Shown here: in pieces, positions 51,519 to 59,390 of the stretch
How positions within the stretch are numbered: the first letter of the stretch is position 1
Layout of the letters: each line of letters starts with the position of its first letter
Assembly: GCF_900215145.1 (NCBI RefSeq)
Contig: NZ_OBDO01000012.1
Span: 62,001 to 126,000, forward strand
DNA: 64,000 nt
Direction: 5' to 3'
From: Geodermatophilus sabuli
GTDB lineage: Bacteria > Actinomycetota > Actinomycetes > Mycobacteriales > Geodermatophilaceae
Made by a program: the position numbers and the translations under genes
The notes under the pieces: model-generated
The model's input: only the letters and a program-made list of their open reading frames with translations
Databases searched by the model: none
What the model was told of the DNA's origin: nothing

Positions 51519-52373
51519 TCAGAGGGGGCGGACCGTACCCCGCAGGTGCTCGGTGCCGGCCACCGCGTTGCGGAGCGCGAGGTCCCAGCCGCCGTCGGCC
51601 GGCGCGGTCGCCAGCGTGACCGTCGACGGCAGGAACACCGGCTTGCGGAACGCCACGTCGGCGGTCAGCGCCTCGGGCAACCGGCCCTCCAGCGCCGCCA
51701 GCGCCCGCGCCTCGAGCCACATGCCGTGCGCGATGGCGCGCTTGAAGCCGAACGCCTTCGCGGTCAGCCCCGACAGGTGGATCGGGTTCACGTCGCCGGA
51801 CACCCCGGCGTAGCGCCGGCCGGCGTCGGCGGGCACCCGCCAGTGCACCGCGCCGTCCGGCAGCGCGCCGCCGCCCACCTCGACGTCGGCGTCGGGCGCG
51901 CCCTCGGGGGCGGTCGCACCGCGGGCCAGGTAGGTCGACCGGCCGCGCCAGACCTCGACCCCGGCGGCGGACACCGAGGCGCACAGGTCCACGGTGGCCC
52001 CGCTGCGGTGGCGGGCGAACCGCTCGGCCCAGACCTCCAGGTCCAGGGCCTCCCCCAGCCCGATGGGGCGCAGCGCGTCGATCCGGTTGCGCACGTGCAC
52101 CAGGCCCGGCAGCGCGAGTGGGAACGCGCGGTCGGCCATCAGCGCCACCTGCAGCGGGAAGGTCAGCACGTGCGGGTGGGTCACCGGCAGGGCGCCGGTG
52201 AGCCCGAACCCGCAGACCCGCGCGTAGGCGGCGACGTCCGCGGGATCGGCGACCACCCCGGTCCGGGCCAGCCGGGTGTCCGGCAGCGCGCCCCCGCGTC
52301 CCCGCGCGGTCGCCGCCGCCCGCGCGAACAGCGCCGCCGTCGACGGCGCCTCCTCCAGTTCCCTGCGCGTCAT
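51519..52373 (-). CDS. MaoC-like (R)-hydratase, HtdX type
   Basis: A 284-residue double hot-dog protein. The N-terminal half (PLALPGLVHVRNRIDALRPIGLGEAL) is the degenerate hot-dog; the C-terminal half carries the hydratase-2 motif VSGDVNPIHLSGLTAKAFGFKRAIAHGMW with the catalytic Asp and His. It hydrates or dehydrates 3-hydroxyacyl thioesters. ATG 52373 shares one base with the stop of the FabG4 remnant (TGATG). In mycobacteria the same neighbours are htdX-fabG4-fadA2. Confidence 0.85.
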   Translation of the reverse strand: MTRRELEEAPSTAALFARAAATARGRGGALPDTRLARTGVVADPADVAAYARVCGFGLTGALPVTHPHVLTFPLQVALMADRAFPLALPGLVHVRNRIDALRPIGLGEALDLEVWAERFARHRSGATVDLCASVSAAGVEVWRGRSTYLARGATAPEGAPDADVEVGGGALPDGAVHWRVPADAGRRYAGVSGDVNPIHLSGLTAKAFGFKRAIAHGMWLEARALAALEGRLPEALTADVAFRKPVFLPSTVTLATAPADGGWDLALRNAVAGTEHLRGTVRPL

Positions 52374-52663
52374 CACGCCCCCAGCATCGACTGGCCGCAC
52401 ACCCGCACCACCTGGCCGTTGACCGCCGCGACCCCCGGTGAGGCCAGCCAGGCGATCGTCTCGCCGACGTCGACGGGCAGACCACCCTGCTGCAGGGAGT
52501 TGATCCGCGACCCGATCCCCCGGGTGCCCAACGGCATCCTCGCCGTCATCTCGGTGACGATGAAGCCCGGCGCGACCGCGACGGCGGGGCGGGGCAGCCC
52601 GAGCCGCTCGGTGATCGTCGCCCCGAGGCCCGAGGCAGCGAAGTCGCGGTACCGGTCACTCAC
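52373..52663 (-). pseudogene. FabG4-type 3-oxoacyl reductase with large in-frame internal deletion
   Basis: The 96-residue frame begins like a high-molecular-weight FabG ([26 protein letters not shown], residues 1-26). It then jumps directly to the family C-terminus ([22 protein letters not shown] ... [35 protein letters not shown]), which matches the end of mycobacterial FabG4 closely. About 350 residues, with both Rossmann folds and the Ser-Tyr-Lys site, are missing, so it cannot be an active reductase. The joint lies near 52580. Reading frame and overlap with the MaoC gene are kept. Confidence 0.8.
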
Positions 52664-52684
52664 GAGGTGGTTCCTCCCAGAAAG

Positions 52685-52741
52685 CGTCGGTTTCCGCGGA
52701 AACCGACGAGTGAGCGGCGTCGGTTTCCGCGGGAACCGACA
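52685..52741. terminator. Double palindrome downstream of the thiolase gene
   Basis: 52685-52708 is a perfect 24-base palindrome (CGTCGGTTTCCG plus complement), identical to 7897-7920. A second, slightly mismatched copy is at 52718-52741, directly next to the thiolase stop (52748). It probably ends thiolase transcription and separates it from the FabG4 remnant and MaoC gene. Confidence 0.75.
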
Positions 52742-52747
52742 GAGGGG

Positions 52748-54031
52748 TCAGGACTCGAGGATCGCGACGACGCCCTGGCCGCCGGCCGCGCAGATGGAGA
52801 TCAAACCGCGCCTGCCCCGGCCGGCCTCGTGCAGCAGCTTCGCCAGCGTCGCGACGATGCGGCCGCCGGTCGCGGCGAACGGGTGCCCGGCGGCCAGCGA
52901 CGAGCCGTTGACGTTCAGCTTCGACCGGTCGATCGGCCCCAGCGGTGCGTCGAGGCCGAGCTTCTCCCTGCAGAACGACGGGTCCTCCCAGGCCTTCAGC
53001 GTGGCGAGCACGGTGGAGGCGAAGGCCTCGTGGATCTCGTAGAAGTCGAAGTCCTGCAGCGTGAGGCCGTTGCGGGCCAGCAGCACCGGGACGGCGTGGG
53101 CCGGGGCCATGAGCAGCCCCTCACCGGCGTGCACGTGGTCGACCGCGGCGGTCTGGGCGTCGACGAGATGGGCCAGCACCGGCAGGTCGTGCGCCGCGGC
53201 CCACTCGTCGGAGGCCAGCAGGACGGCGGAGGCGCCGTCGGTGAGCGGGGTCGAGTTGCCCGCGGTCATCGTGGCGCCCTCACCCTTCCCGAAGACGGGC
53301 GTGAGGGCGGCCAGCTTCTCCACCGAGGTGTCCGGCCGCAGGTTCTGGTCGCGGGCCAGGCCGAGGTACGGGGTGACCAGGTCGTCGAAGAAGCCGCGGT
53401 CGTAGGCGGCGGCGAGGTTGCGGTGCGACGCGACGGCCAGCTCGTCCTGCTCATGGCGGCCGATCCCCCACTCCTTCGCGGTGATCGCCGCGTGGTCACC
53501 CATGGCCAGGCCGGTGCGCGGCTCGGCGTTGCGCGGCGCCTCGGGCACGAACATCCCCGGGCGCACGCCGGCGAGGGCCTTGAGCCGCTGCTGCACCGTC
53601 CTGGCGTTGCTGAGCGTGATCAGCACACGGCGCATCTCGTCGTGGATCGCCAGCGGGGCGTCGGAGGTGGTGTCGGCACCACCGGCGATGCCCGACTCGA
53701 TCTGGCCGAGGGCGATCTTGTTGGCGACCAGGATCGCCGCCTCCAGCCCGGTGCCGCAGGCCTGCTGGACGTCGTAGGCGGGCGTGGTGGCCGCCAGCCG
53801 GGAGCCGAGGACGGACTCGCGGGTCAGGTTGAAGTCGCGCGCGTGCTTGAGGACGGCGCCGGCGACGACCTCGCCCAACAGCTGGCCCTGCAGGCCGAAG
53901 CGGGCGACCAGCCCGTCGAGGGTGGCCGTGAGCATGTCCTGGTTGGAGGCGGAGGCGTAGGCCCCGTTCGACCGGGCGAACGGGATGCGGTTGCCGCCGA
54001 CGATCGCGGCCTGTCGCGTCTGCGGAGCCAT
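52748..54031 (-). CDS. Acetyl-CoA C-acetyltransferase / 3-ketoacyl-CoA thiolase (FadA2-like)
   Basis: A 427-residue thiolase. AIVGGNRIPFARSNGAY at the start, acyl-accepting Cys92 in VQQACGTGLEA, NEAF-like EIHEAFAS, GHPFAATGG (His) and SICAAGGQG (second Cys) complete the active site. It splits or forms 3-ketoacyl-CoA in beta-oxidation. ATG 54031; the 5' side shares a short control region with the divergent TetR gene. Downstream lies the FabG4 remnant. Confidence 0.9.
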   Translation of the reverse strand: MAPQTRQAAIVGGNRIPFARSNGAYASASNQDMLTATLDGLVARFGLQGQLLGEVVAGAVLKHARDFNLTRESVLGSRLAATTPAYDVQQACGTGLEAAILVANKIALGQIESGIAGGADTTSDAPLAIHDEMRRVLITLSNARTVQQRLKALAGVRPGMFVPEAPRNAEPRTGLAMGDHAAITAKEWGIGRHEQDELAVASHRNLAAAYDRGFFDDLVTPYLGLARDQNLRPDTSVEKLAALTPVFGKGEGATMTAGNSTPLTDGASAVLLASDEWAAAHDLPVLAHLVDAQTAAVDHVHAGEGLLMAPAHAVPVLLARNGLTLQDFDFYEIHEAFASTVLATLKAWEDPSFCREKLGLDAPLGPIDRSKLNVNGSSLAAGHPFAATGGRIVATLAKLLHEAGRGRRGLISICAAGGQGVVAILES

Positions 54032-54058
54032 GGGAGACCTCCCGGGTCGCTGCCGGAC

Positions 54059-54080
54059 GGCAGAAATGGCCATTTCTGCC
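54059..54080. repeat. 22-base perfect palindrome with AAATGGCCATTT core
   Basis: GGCAGAAATGG (54059-54069) and its complement (54070-54080), 28 bases before the thiolase ATG. Core and flanking GGC/GCC are the same as in the palindrome at 9051-9084. Here it cannot be a terminator of a coding gene, so an operator or mobile palindromic repeat is more likely. Confidence 0.8.
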
Positions 54081-54088
54081 CTGTGCGC

Positions 54089-54117
54089 GGTACTCACGGT
54101 ACTGGGTACCTTGGGTA
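54089..54117. promoter_or_regulatory. Candidate TetR operator in the divergent thiolase/TetR promoter
   Basis: Four GGTAC-type words follow one another: GGTAC (54089), GGTAC (54098), GTACC (54106) and GGTA (54114). The middle pair forms the palindrome GGTAC-TGG-GTACC (54098-54110), which overlaps TACCTT (54107-54112), the likely -10 box 7 bases before the TetR start. Autoregulation is plausible. Confidence 0.6.
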
Positions 54118-54119
54118 TC

Positions 54120-54773
54120 GTGGAACTCGGAGAATCGGGAGGACGCCGGCGCGACCGCCGGGACTCCCGCTGGGACGACCACCGCCGCGCCCGGCGCGAG
54201 CAACTGGTCGACGCGACCCTCGCCGCCGTCGGCCGGCACGGGGCCGGCGTGGGCATGGACGAGATCGCCGCCGCGGCCGGCACCAGCAAGGCCGCCGTAT
54301 ACCGGCACTTCGCCGACCGCACCGAGCTGCACGTGGCCGTCTGCGCACGGGTCGCCGCGCAGCTCACCGCCAAGCTGCGCGAGGCGATCACCTCGAGCAC
54401 CGGGCCCCGGCAGATGGTCGCCGCCGCCGTCGACACCTACCTGGCGTTCCTCGAGGCCGACCCCGAGGTCTACCGCTTCGTCGTCCACCGGCCGGCCGGC
54501 GACCGTCCCTCGGCCCCCGACCCCATCGGCACCCTGTCCGACCTGGTCGGCGACCAGGCCGCGGCCCTGGTCGCCGTCGCCTTGGAACAGGCCGGCCGCG
54601 ACCCCGCCGCCGCCGCGCCCTGGGGCCACGGCCTCGTCGGGCTGGTCCGCTCCGCCGCCGACTGGTGGCTGCAGGCCGACCGCCCCATGGCGCGGGCCGA
54701 CCTCGCCGCCCACCTGACCGATCTCGCCTGGGCCGGCCTGTCCGGCGTCGTCCCCGAGGAGGACCAGAAGTGA
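54120..54773 (+). CDS. TetR/AcrR-family transcriptional regulator of the beta-oxidation locus
   Basis: A 217-residue regulator: VDATLAAVGRHGAGVGMDEIAAAAGTSKAAVYRHFADRTEL is the DNA-binding domain; the ligand domain is typical of acyl-CoA-responsive members but not assignable. GTG 54120 is chosen over the ATG in the palindrome (54066) because no family sequence precedes it and a -10-like TACCTT lies 7 bases upstream. It overlaps the acyl-CoA oxidase gene by 4 bases (GTGA). Confidence 0.85.
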   Translation: MELGESGGRRRDRRDSRWDDHRRARREQLVDATLAAVGRHGAGVGMDEIAAAAGTSKAAVYRHFADRTELHVAVCARVAAQLTAKLREAITSSTGPRQMVAAAVDTYLAFLEADPEVYRFVVHRPAGDRPSAPDPIGTLSDLVGDQAAALVAVALEQAGRDPAAAAPWGHGLVGLVRSAADWWLQADRPMARADLAAHLTDLAWAGLSGVVPEEDQK

Positions 54774-56812
54774 CATCGAACCTGCCGACCGCCGTCGACC
54801 CGCGGGCCCTGACCGAGGTGCTCGACGGCCGGTGGGCGCACGTCCGCCGCGACGCCCGCGAGCACCTGCACGACCCCGGACTGCTGCCCGTCTACGGCGA
54901 GAGCGTCGCCGAGGCGCGCGAGCGGGTGACGCGGGTGGCGCGGGTGCTCGCGGAGTCCGGCCGCGTGGCGCTCGGGTTCCCCAAGGAGTACGGCGGGGCG
55001 GACGACGCGGGCGGAGCGATCGTCTCGGTGGAGATGCTGGCCTTCCAGGACCTGTCGGTGATGGTGAAGGCCGGCGTCCAGTGGGGTCTGTTCGGCGGCG
55101 CCGTCCAGCTGCTCGGCACCGAGCGGCACCACGCCGCGTACCTGCGCGACATCATGAGCTTCGACCTGCCCGGCTGCTTCGCGATGACCGAGACCGGCCA
55201 CGGCTCCGACGTCCAGCAGCTGCGGACGACGTGCACCTACGACCCCGCGACGCAGACGTTCGACCTGCACACGCCGCACGAGGCCGCCCGCAAGGACTAC
55301 ATCGGCAACGCGGCGAGGGACGGCCGGATGGCGGTCGTCTTCGCCCAGCTGGTCACCCAGGGCGAGGGCCGCGGCGTGCACGCCTGGCTGGTGCCGATCC
55401 GCGACGAGCAGGGCAACCCGCTGCCCGGCGTCACGATCGGCGACGACGGCCCCAAGGCCGGGCTCAACGGCGTCGACAACGGCCGGCTCAGCTTCGACCA
55501 CGTGCGCGTGCCGCGCGAGATGCTGCTGGACCGCTACGGGCAGGTCGCCGAGGACGGCGCGTACACCAGCACCATCGAGCACGAGACCCGCCGCTTCTTC
55601 ACCATGCTGGGCACGCTGGTCCGCGGCCGGGTCAGCGTCGGCGGATCGGCGTCGTCGGCCACGAAGCTCGCCCTCGACATCGCCGTCCGCTACGGGGAGG
55701 TGCGCCGCCAGTTCACCGCTCCCCGCGGGGACCGCGAGGTCGCGATCAACGACTACCTGGCGCACCAGCGCAAGCTGCTCCCCGCCCTGGCCGCCACCTA
55801 CGCGTACACGTTCGCGCAGGAGGAGCTGGTCAGCACGATGCACGACGTCCAGGGGGCGGACCAGGTCGACGAGCGGGCGCAGCGGGAGCTGGAGTCCCGC
55901 GCCGCCGGACTCAAGGCCGCCCAGACCTGGCACGCCACCCGCACCATCCAGCTGTGCCGGGAGGCCTGCGGCGGCGCCGGCTACCTGCAGGAGAACCGGC
56001 TGCCGCACCTCAAGGCCGACACCGACGTCTTCACCACCTTCGAGGGCGACAACACCGTCCTGCTGCAGCTGGTCGCCAAGGGGCTGCTCACCGGCTACCG
56101 CGACGCCTTCGGCTCCCTCGACGGGTGGGGCCGGGTCGGGTTCGTCGCCGACATGGTCCGCGAGACCGTGCTGGAGCGGACCGCGGCCCGCGGGCTCATC
56201 GCCCGGCTGGTCGACGCCGTCCCCGGCCGGGACGACGAGGTGCCGATGCTCGACCGCGGCTGGCAGCTGAAGGTGTTCGAGGACCGCGAGAAGCACACCC
56301 TCGAGAGCGCCATCCGCCGGCTGCGCCGGGGCGCGGCCACCGCATCGAGCGCCACGCCCGCCCCCGACCCGTTCGACGTCTTCAACGACGTCCAGGACCA
56401 CGTGCTGCAGGCCGCGCAGGCGCACATCGACCGGATCGTGCTCGAGGCGTTCGTCGCCGGCATCGAGCGCACCACGGACGACGCCGCCCGCGCCCTGCTC
56501 GACCGCCTCTGCGACCTCTACGCGTTGTCGACCGTCGAGGCGCACAAGGGCTGGTTCCTGGAGCACGGCCGGCTGACCGCCCCCCGGGCCAAGGCGCTCA
56601 CCGCCACGGTCAACGCGCTGCTCAGGGAGCTGCGGCCGTACATGGTGACCCTGGTCGACGCCTTCGCCATCCCGGAGGACTGGAAGGGCGCGGCGATCCT
56701 CCGCGAGGAGGCGGCCCGCCAGGAGGCGATGCACGCTCACGACACGACGACCCACGACACCGTCCTGCCCGCGGGGACGGCGACGGCCGTGGAGGTCCCA
56801 CCCGGCCAGTGA
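54770..56812 (+). CDS. Acyl-CoA oxidase/dehydrogenase family enzyme
   Basis: A 680-residue flavoenzyme, longer than usual acyl-CoA dehydrogenases and with an acyl-CoA oxidase type C-terminus (LTATVNALLRELRPYMVTLVDAFAIPEDW). FAMTETGHGSDVQQLRTTCTYD is the FAD/acyl motif, YIGNAARDGRMAVVFAQL follows, and ACGGAGYLQENRLPHLKADTDVFTTFEGDNTVLLQLVAKGLL contains the conserved C-terminal flavin contacts. It introduces the 2,3-double bond, possibly passing electrons to oxygen. GTG 54770 has GAGGAGG 7 bases upstream. Together with thiolase and MaoC it covers most steps of a beta-oxidation cycle; the reductase step is broken. Confidence 0.88.
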   Translation: MTSNLPTAVDPRALTEVLDGRWAHVRRDAREHLHDPGLLPVYGESVAEARERVTRVARVLAESGRVALGFPKEYGGADDAGGAIVSVEMLAFQDLSVMVKAGVQWGLFGGAVQLLGTERHHAAYLRDIMSFDLPGCFAMTETGHGSDVQQLRTTCTYDPATQTFDLHTPHEAARKDYIGNAARDGRMAVVFAQLVTQGEGRGVHAWLVPIRDEQGNPLPGVTIGDDGPKAGLNGVDNGRLSFDHVRVPREMLLDRYGQVAEDGAYTSTIEHETRRFFTMLGTLVRGRVSVGGSASSATKLALDIAVRYGEVRRQFTAPRGDREVAINDYLAHQRKLLPALAATYAYTFAQEELVSTMHDVQGADQVDERAQRELESRAAGLKAAQTWHATRTIQLCREACGGAGYLQENRLPHLKADTDVFTTFEGDNTVLLQLVAKGLLTGYRDAFGSLDGWGRVGFVADMVRETVLERTAARGLIARLVDAVPGRDDEVPMLDRGWQLKVFEDREKHTLESAIRRLRRGAATASSATPAPDPFDVFNDVQDHVLQAAQAHIDRIVLEAFVAGIERTTDDAARALLDRLCDLYALSTVEAHKGWFLEHGRLTAPRAKALTATVNALLRELRPYMVTLVDAFAIPEDWKGAAILREEAARQEAMHAHDTTTHDTVLPAGTATAVEVPPGQ

Positions 56813-56969
56813 GGCCGCCGCTCCCCTCCCGTTCCCCCGCCGTCCCCCCTGCCTCCCCCCGCTCCGCCCCGCCCGCCTGGCCCCTCCCCTGCTCGCCTCC
56901 CGTTGCGGGGCGAGGGGCGCGGGCGCAGGGCGGGGTGGAGGGGGCGAGGCGAGGGGCGCGGGGAGCCGC
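56813..56969. other. C-rich to G-rich tract between convergent genes
   Basis: The plus strand is almost pure C/T from ~56816 to 56900 and G-rich from ~56905 to 56960. Each half has several runs of 3-5 C or G, and the halves can pair imperfectly. It could act as a terminator or form G-quadruplexes on either strand. No gene. Confidence 0.6.
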
Positions 56970-58505
56970 TCAGCGGGCCGGTGGGCGCGGGAAGCCGCCG
57001 ACCAGCTGCTCGAAGGCGTGCGCCACCTTCAGCGGCGTGGTGTCCTCGAACCGGCGGCCGACCAGCATCATCCCGACCGGTAGGCCCTGCGAGAGCCCCG
57101 CCGGGACGCTCGTGGCCGGGTGGCCGCTGACGTCGAACGGCGCGCAGTTGACGATCATCTCCAGCGCGCGGGCCACCCGGGTCTCCAGCGGGTCGTCCGG
57201 CGCCGGGATCTCCGGGGCGACCATCGGCACGGTGGGCATCACCAGCAGGTCGACGTCGGCGAGCGCGGCGTCGTACTGACGGCGGACCTCGGTCGCCAGG
57301 TTCCGGGCCATCGCGTAGTGCCGGGTCTGCTCCATCTCGTAGGACCACCGCCCGGCCAGCGCCACCGCGGTGACCGTCGGCGACCACTGGTCGACCACCT
57401 CGCGCCGCTGCCGCCCGTAGTGGGCGACCAGGTCCGGGTCGTAGCGGCCCTCGTAGTTCCAGCCGTAGGCGTTGCCCTCGATCATCTGCACCGTCGCGCC
57501 GTCGGTGGCGATGACGTTCCAGACGTGCAGCGCGTGCCGGTGCCACGGCAGGTCGAGGTCGACCACCTCGATGCCGAGCTCCCCCAGCCGCTGCGCGGCG
57601 GCCCGGACGGTGTCGTCCACACCGGGCTCGGAGAGCTCCTCCCAGCCGAAGCCCTGCGCGACCACCCCCACCCGCAGCCCCGCGACGTCCCCGCCGAGGG
57701 CGGCGGCGTACTGCTCGGGGGCGAGGCCGGCCGGCTGGCGGGGGTCGTGGCCGTCCCGGCCGGCGAGGACGTCGAGCATCGCGGCGGCGTCGGCGACCGT
57801 GCGCGTCATCGGGCCGAGGTGGTCGAGGGTCAGCTCGATCGGGAACGCCCCGGTGTAGGGCACCAGGCCGTGTGTGGGCTTGTGGCCGACGATGCCGGAG
57901 AACGCCGCCGGCATGCGGATCGAGCCGCCCTGGTCCCCGCCGACGGCGAGGTCGACCTCCCCGGCGGCCACGAGCGCGGCGCTGCCGCTGGAGCTGCCGC
58001 CCGTCGTCCGGGACGGGTCCCACGGGTTGCGCACCGGGCCGGTGACGGAGGTGTGGCTGCCCCCGGAGAAGCAGAGGTCCTCGCAGACGGACTTGCCCGC
58101 GACCGTCGCGCCGGCCGCCAGCAGCCGGGTGACCACGGTGGCGTCCTCCCGGGGGACGAAGCCCTCGACGGTGCGCGAGCCGTTCATCATCGGGACGCCG
58201 GCGACCTCGACGTTGTCCTTGACCGCCACCGTCCGGCCGGCCAGTGGCCCCTCGGCGGCCCCGCGGATCTCGGTGGTCACGTACCAGGCGCCCAGCGGGT
58301 TGTCGGCGTCGGACGGACGGCTGCTCGGCCGGTCCTCCGGCGCCTGCGGGGCGATGCCGGCGTAGAGCTCCTCGACCGCGTCGTAGGAGCTGAGGAACGC
58401 GGCGACGATCGGCGTGTAGGACGCCACGTCCTCCGCACTGGGCTTCATGCCGTAGCTGGCCGCGAGCGCGGCGACCTCGTTCTCGTCCGGCGGGCGTACG
58501 GGCAC
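56970..58505 (-). CDS. Amidase-signature enzyme, enantioselective (nitrile-hydratase-associated) type
   Basis: A 511-residue amidase. The catalytic set is Lys96 (RTVAVKDNVEVAG), cis-Ser171 (TTGGSSSGSAA) and nucleophile Ser195 (GGDQGGSIRMPAA); these numbers coincide with those of the Rhodococcus enantioselective amidase linked to nitrile hydratase. SENPL-like DNPLGAWYVTT, MMNGSRTVEGFVPREDATVV and LVPYTGAFPIELTLDHLGP are also shared. It hydrolyses amides to acids and ammonia. No nitrile hydratase gene is nearby. Confidence 0.9.
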   Translation of the reverse strand: MPVRPPDENEVAALAASYGMKPSAEDVASYTPIVAAFLSSYDAVEELYAGIAPQAPEDRPSSRPSDADNPLGAWYVTTEIRGAAEGPLAGRTVAVKDNVEVAGVPMMNGSRTVEGFVPREDATVVTRLLAAGATVAGKSVCEDLCFSGGSHTSVTGPVRNPWDPSRTTGGSSSGSAALVAAGEVDLAVGGDQGGSIRMPAAFSGIVGHKPTHGLVPYTGAFPIELTLDHLGPMTRTVADAAAMLDVLAGRDGHDPRQPAGLAPEQYAAALGGDVAGLRVGVVAQGFGWEELSEPGVDDTVRAAAQRLGELGIEVVDLDLPWHRHALHVWNVIATDGATVQMIEGNAYGWNYEGRYDPDLVAHYGRQRREVVDQWSPTVTAVALAGRWSYEMEQTRHYAMARNLATEVRRQYDAALADVDLLVMPTVPMVAPEIPAPDDPLETRVARALEMIVNCAPFDVSGHPATSVPAGLSQGLPVGMMLVGRRFEDTTPLKVAHAFEQLVGGFPRPPAR

Positions 58506-58611
58506 GGCGACCTCCAGGGCAGCGGCGGGTGTGCTCGCAAGCTAGCGACGACGCCGCCGTCCTGTCACCGGGAACCGGACCGTACCCGCGGGCCGGGGAG
58601 AATGCCGGCCC

Positions 58612-59343
58612 GTGGAGACGATTGCCGCGGTGGCCGAGACGCTGCGGGTGCCGGCCCCCGTCGACCTCGCCGCGATCGTCGTCGGCGCGCTCACCGGCGG
58701 CCTGCTCGCCGCCCGCGAGGGCTTCGCGGTCTCCGGCGTCCTGCTGCTGGCCGTCAGCGGCGGGCTCGGCGGCGGGCTCATCCGCGACGTCCTGCTGGCG
58801 CAGGGCCCGCCCGTGGCGCTGACCAACCCGGCCTACCTGCCCACGGTGGCGATCACCGCGATGGTCACCTTCTACTTCTCCGGCTGGCTGTCCCGGCTGA
58901 CCGCGCTGCTGGTCGGGCTCGACGCGGTCACCCTGGGCTTCTTCACCGTGATCGGCGCGCAGAAGGCCCAGCTCGTCGGTCTCTCCAGCGCCGCGGTCGT
59001 GTTCGTCGGCACCGCGACCGCGGTGGGCGGCGCCCTGATCCGCGACGTGTTGCTGGCCCAGCGGGCCGAGATCGTCCAGCCCGGGCCCTACAACGCGGTG
59101 GCGGCGCTGCTGGGCGCCACCGCCCTCACCATCCTGTCCGGGCCGCTGGGGATGGACCCGATCCCGGTGGCGGCGCTGGTCATCGTGCTGGTGGCCGCGC
59201 TGCGCGTGCTGTCGGTGTGGCGCGGCTGGGAGGCGCCGGTGGCCCTCGACCTCCCGCTGCGGGCCCGCAGCCGGCTCGGTCGCGTGCGCGGGGCCCGGCC
59301 GCCGGGCCGCCGCACGAAGCTGCGGCGCCGCGACCGCACCTGA
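58612..59343 (+). CDS. TRIC-family (UPF0126) membrane channel
   Basis: A 243-residue protein made of two similar halves with seven helices. The family motif GGGLIRDVLLA recurs as GGALIRDVLLA. Prokaryotic TRIC proteins form trimeric monovalent cation channels. A basic C-terminal tail (RARSRLGRVRGARPPGRRTKLRRRDRT) follows. GTG 58612; GAGAAT 8 bases upstream may be a leaderless -10. Two hairpins follow the stop. Confidence 0.87.
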   Translation: METIAAVAETLRVPAPVDLAAIVVGALTGGLLAAREGFAVSGVLLLAVSGGLGGGLIRDVLLAQGPPVALTNPAYLPTVAITAMVTFYFSGWLSRLTALLVGLDAVTLGFFTVIGAQKAQLVGLSSAAVVFVGTATAVGGALIRDVLLAQRAEIVQPGPYNAVAALLGATALTILSGPLGMDPIPVAALVIVLVAALRVLSVWRGWEAPVALDLPLRARSRLGRVRGARPPGRRTKLRRRDRT

Positions 59344-59344
59344 G

Positions 59345-59390
59345 GGAGGGCCCCGCCCTCCACCCCCTGGCAGGAGGACCCCGTCCTCCT
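59345..59390. terminator. Two consecutive GC hairpins between convergent genes
   Basis: GGAGGGC-CCC-GCCCTCC (59345-59361) and AGGAGGAC-CCC-GTCCTCCT (59372-59390) fill the gap between the stops of the TRIC gene and the SpoIIE-type phosphatase gene. Both have 7-8 base-pair stems and CCC loops. Confidence 0.85.

Noticed and set aside
52667..56812. A 1381-codon open frame ending in the acyl-CoA oxidase
   Set aside because: Its first 700 codons are the antisense of the thiolase gene and of the TetR gene region. The enzyme starts at GTG 54770.
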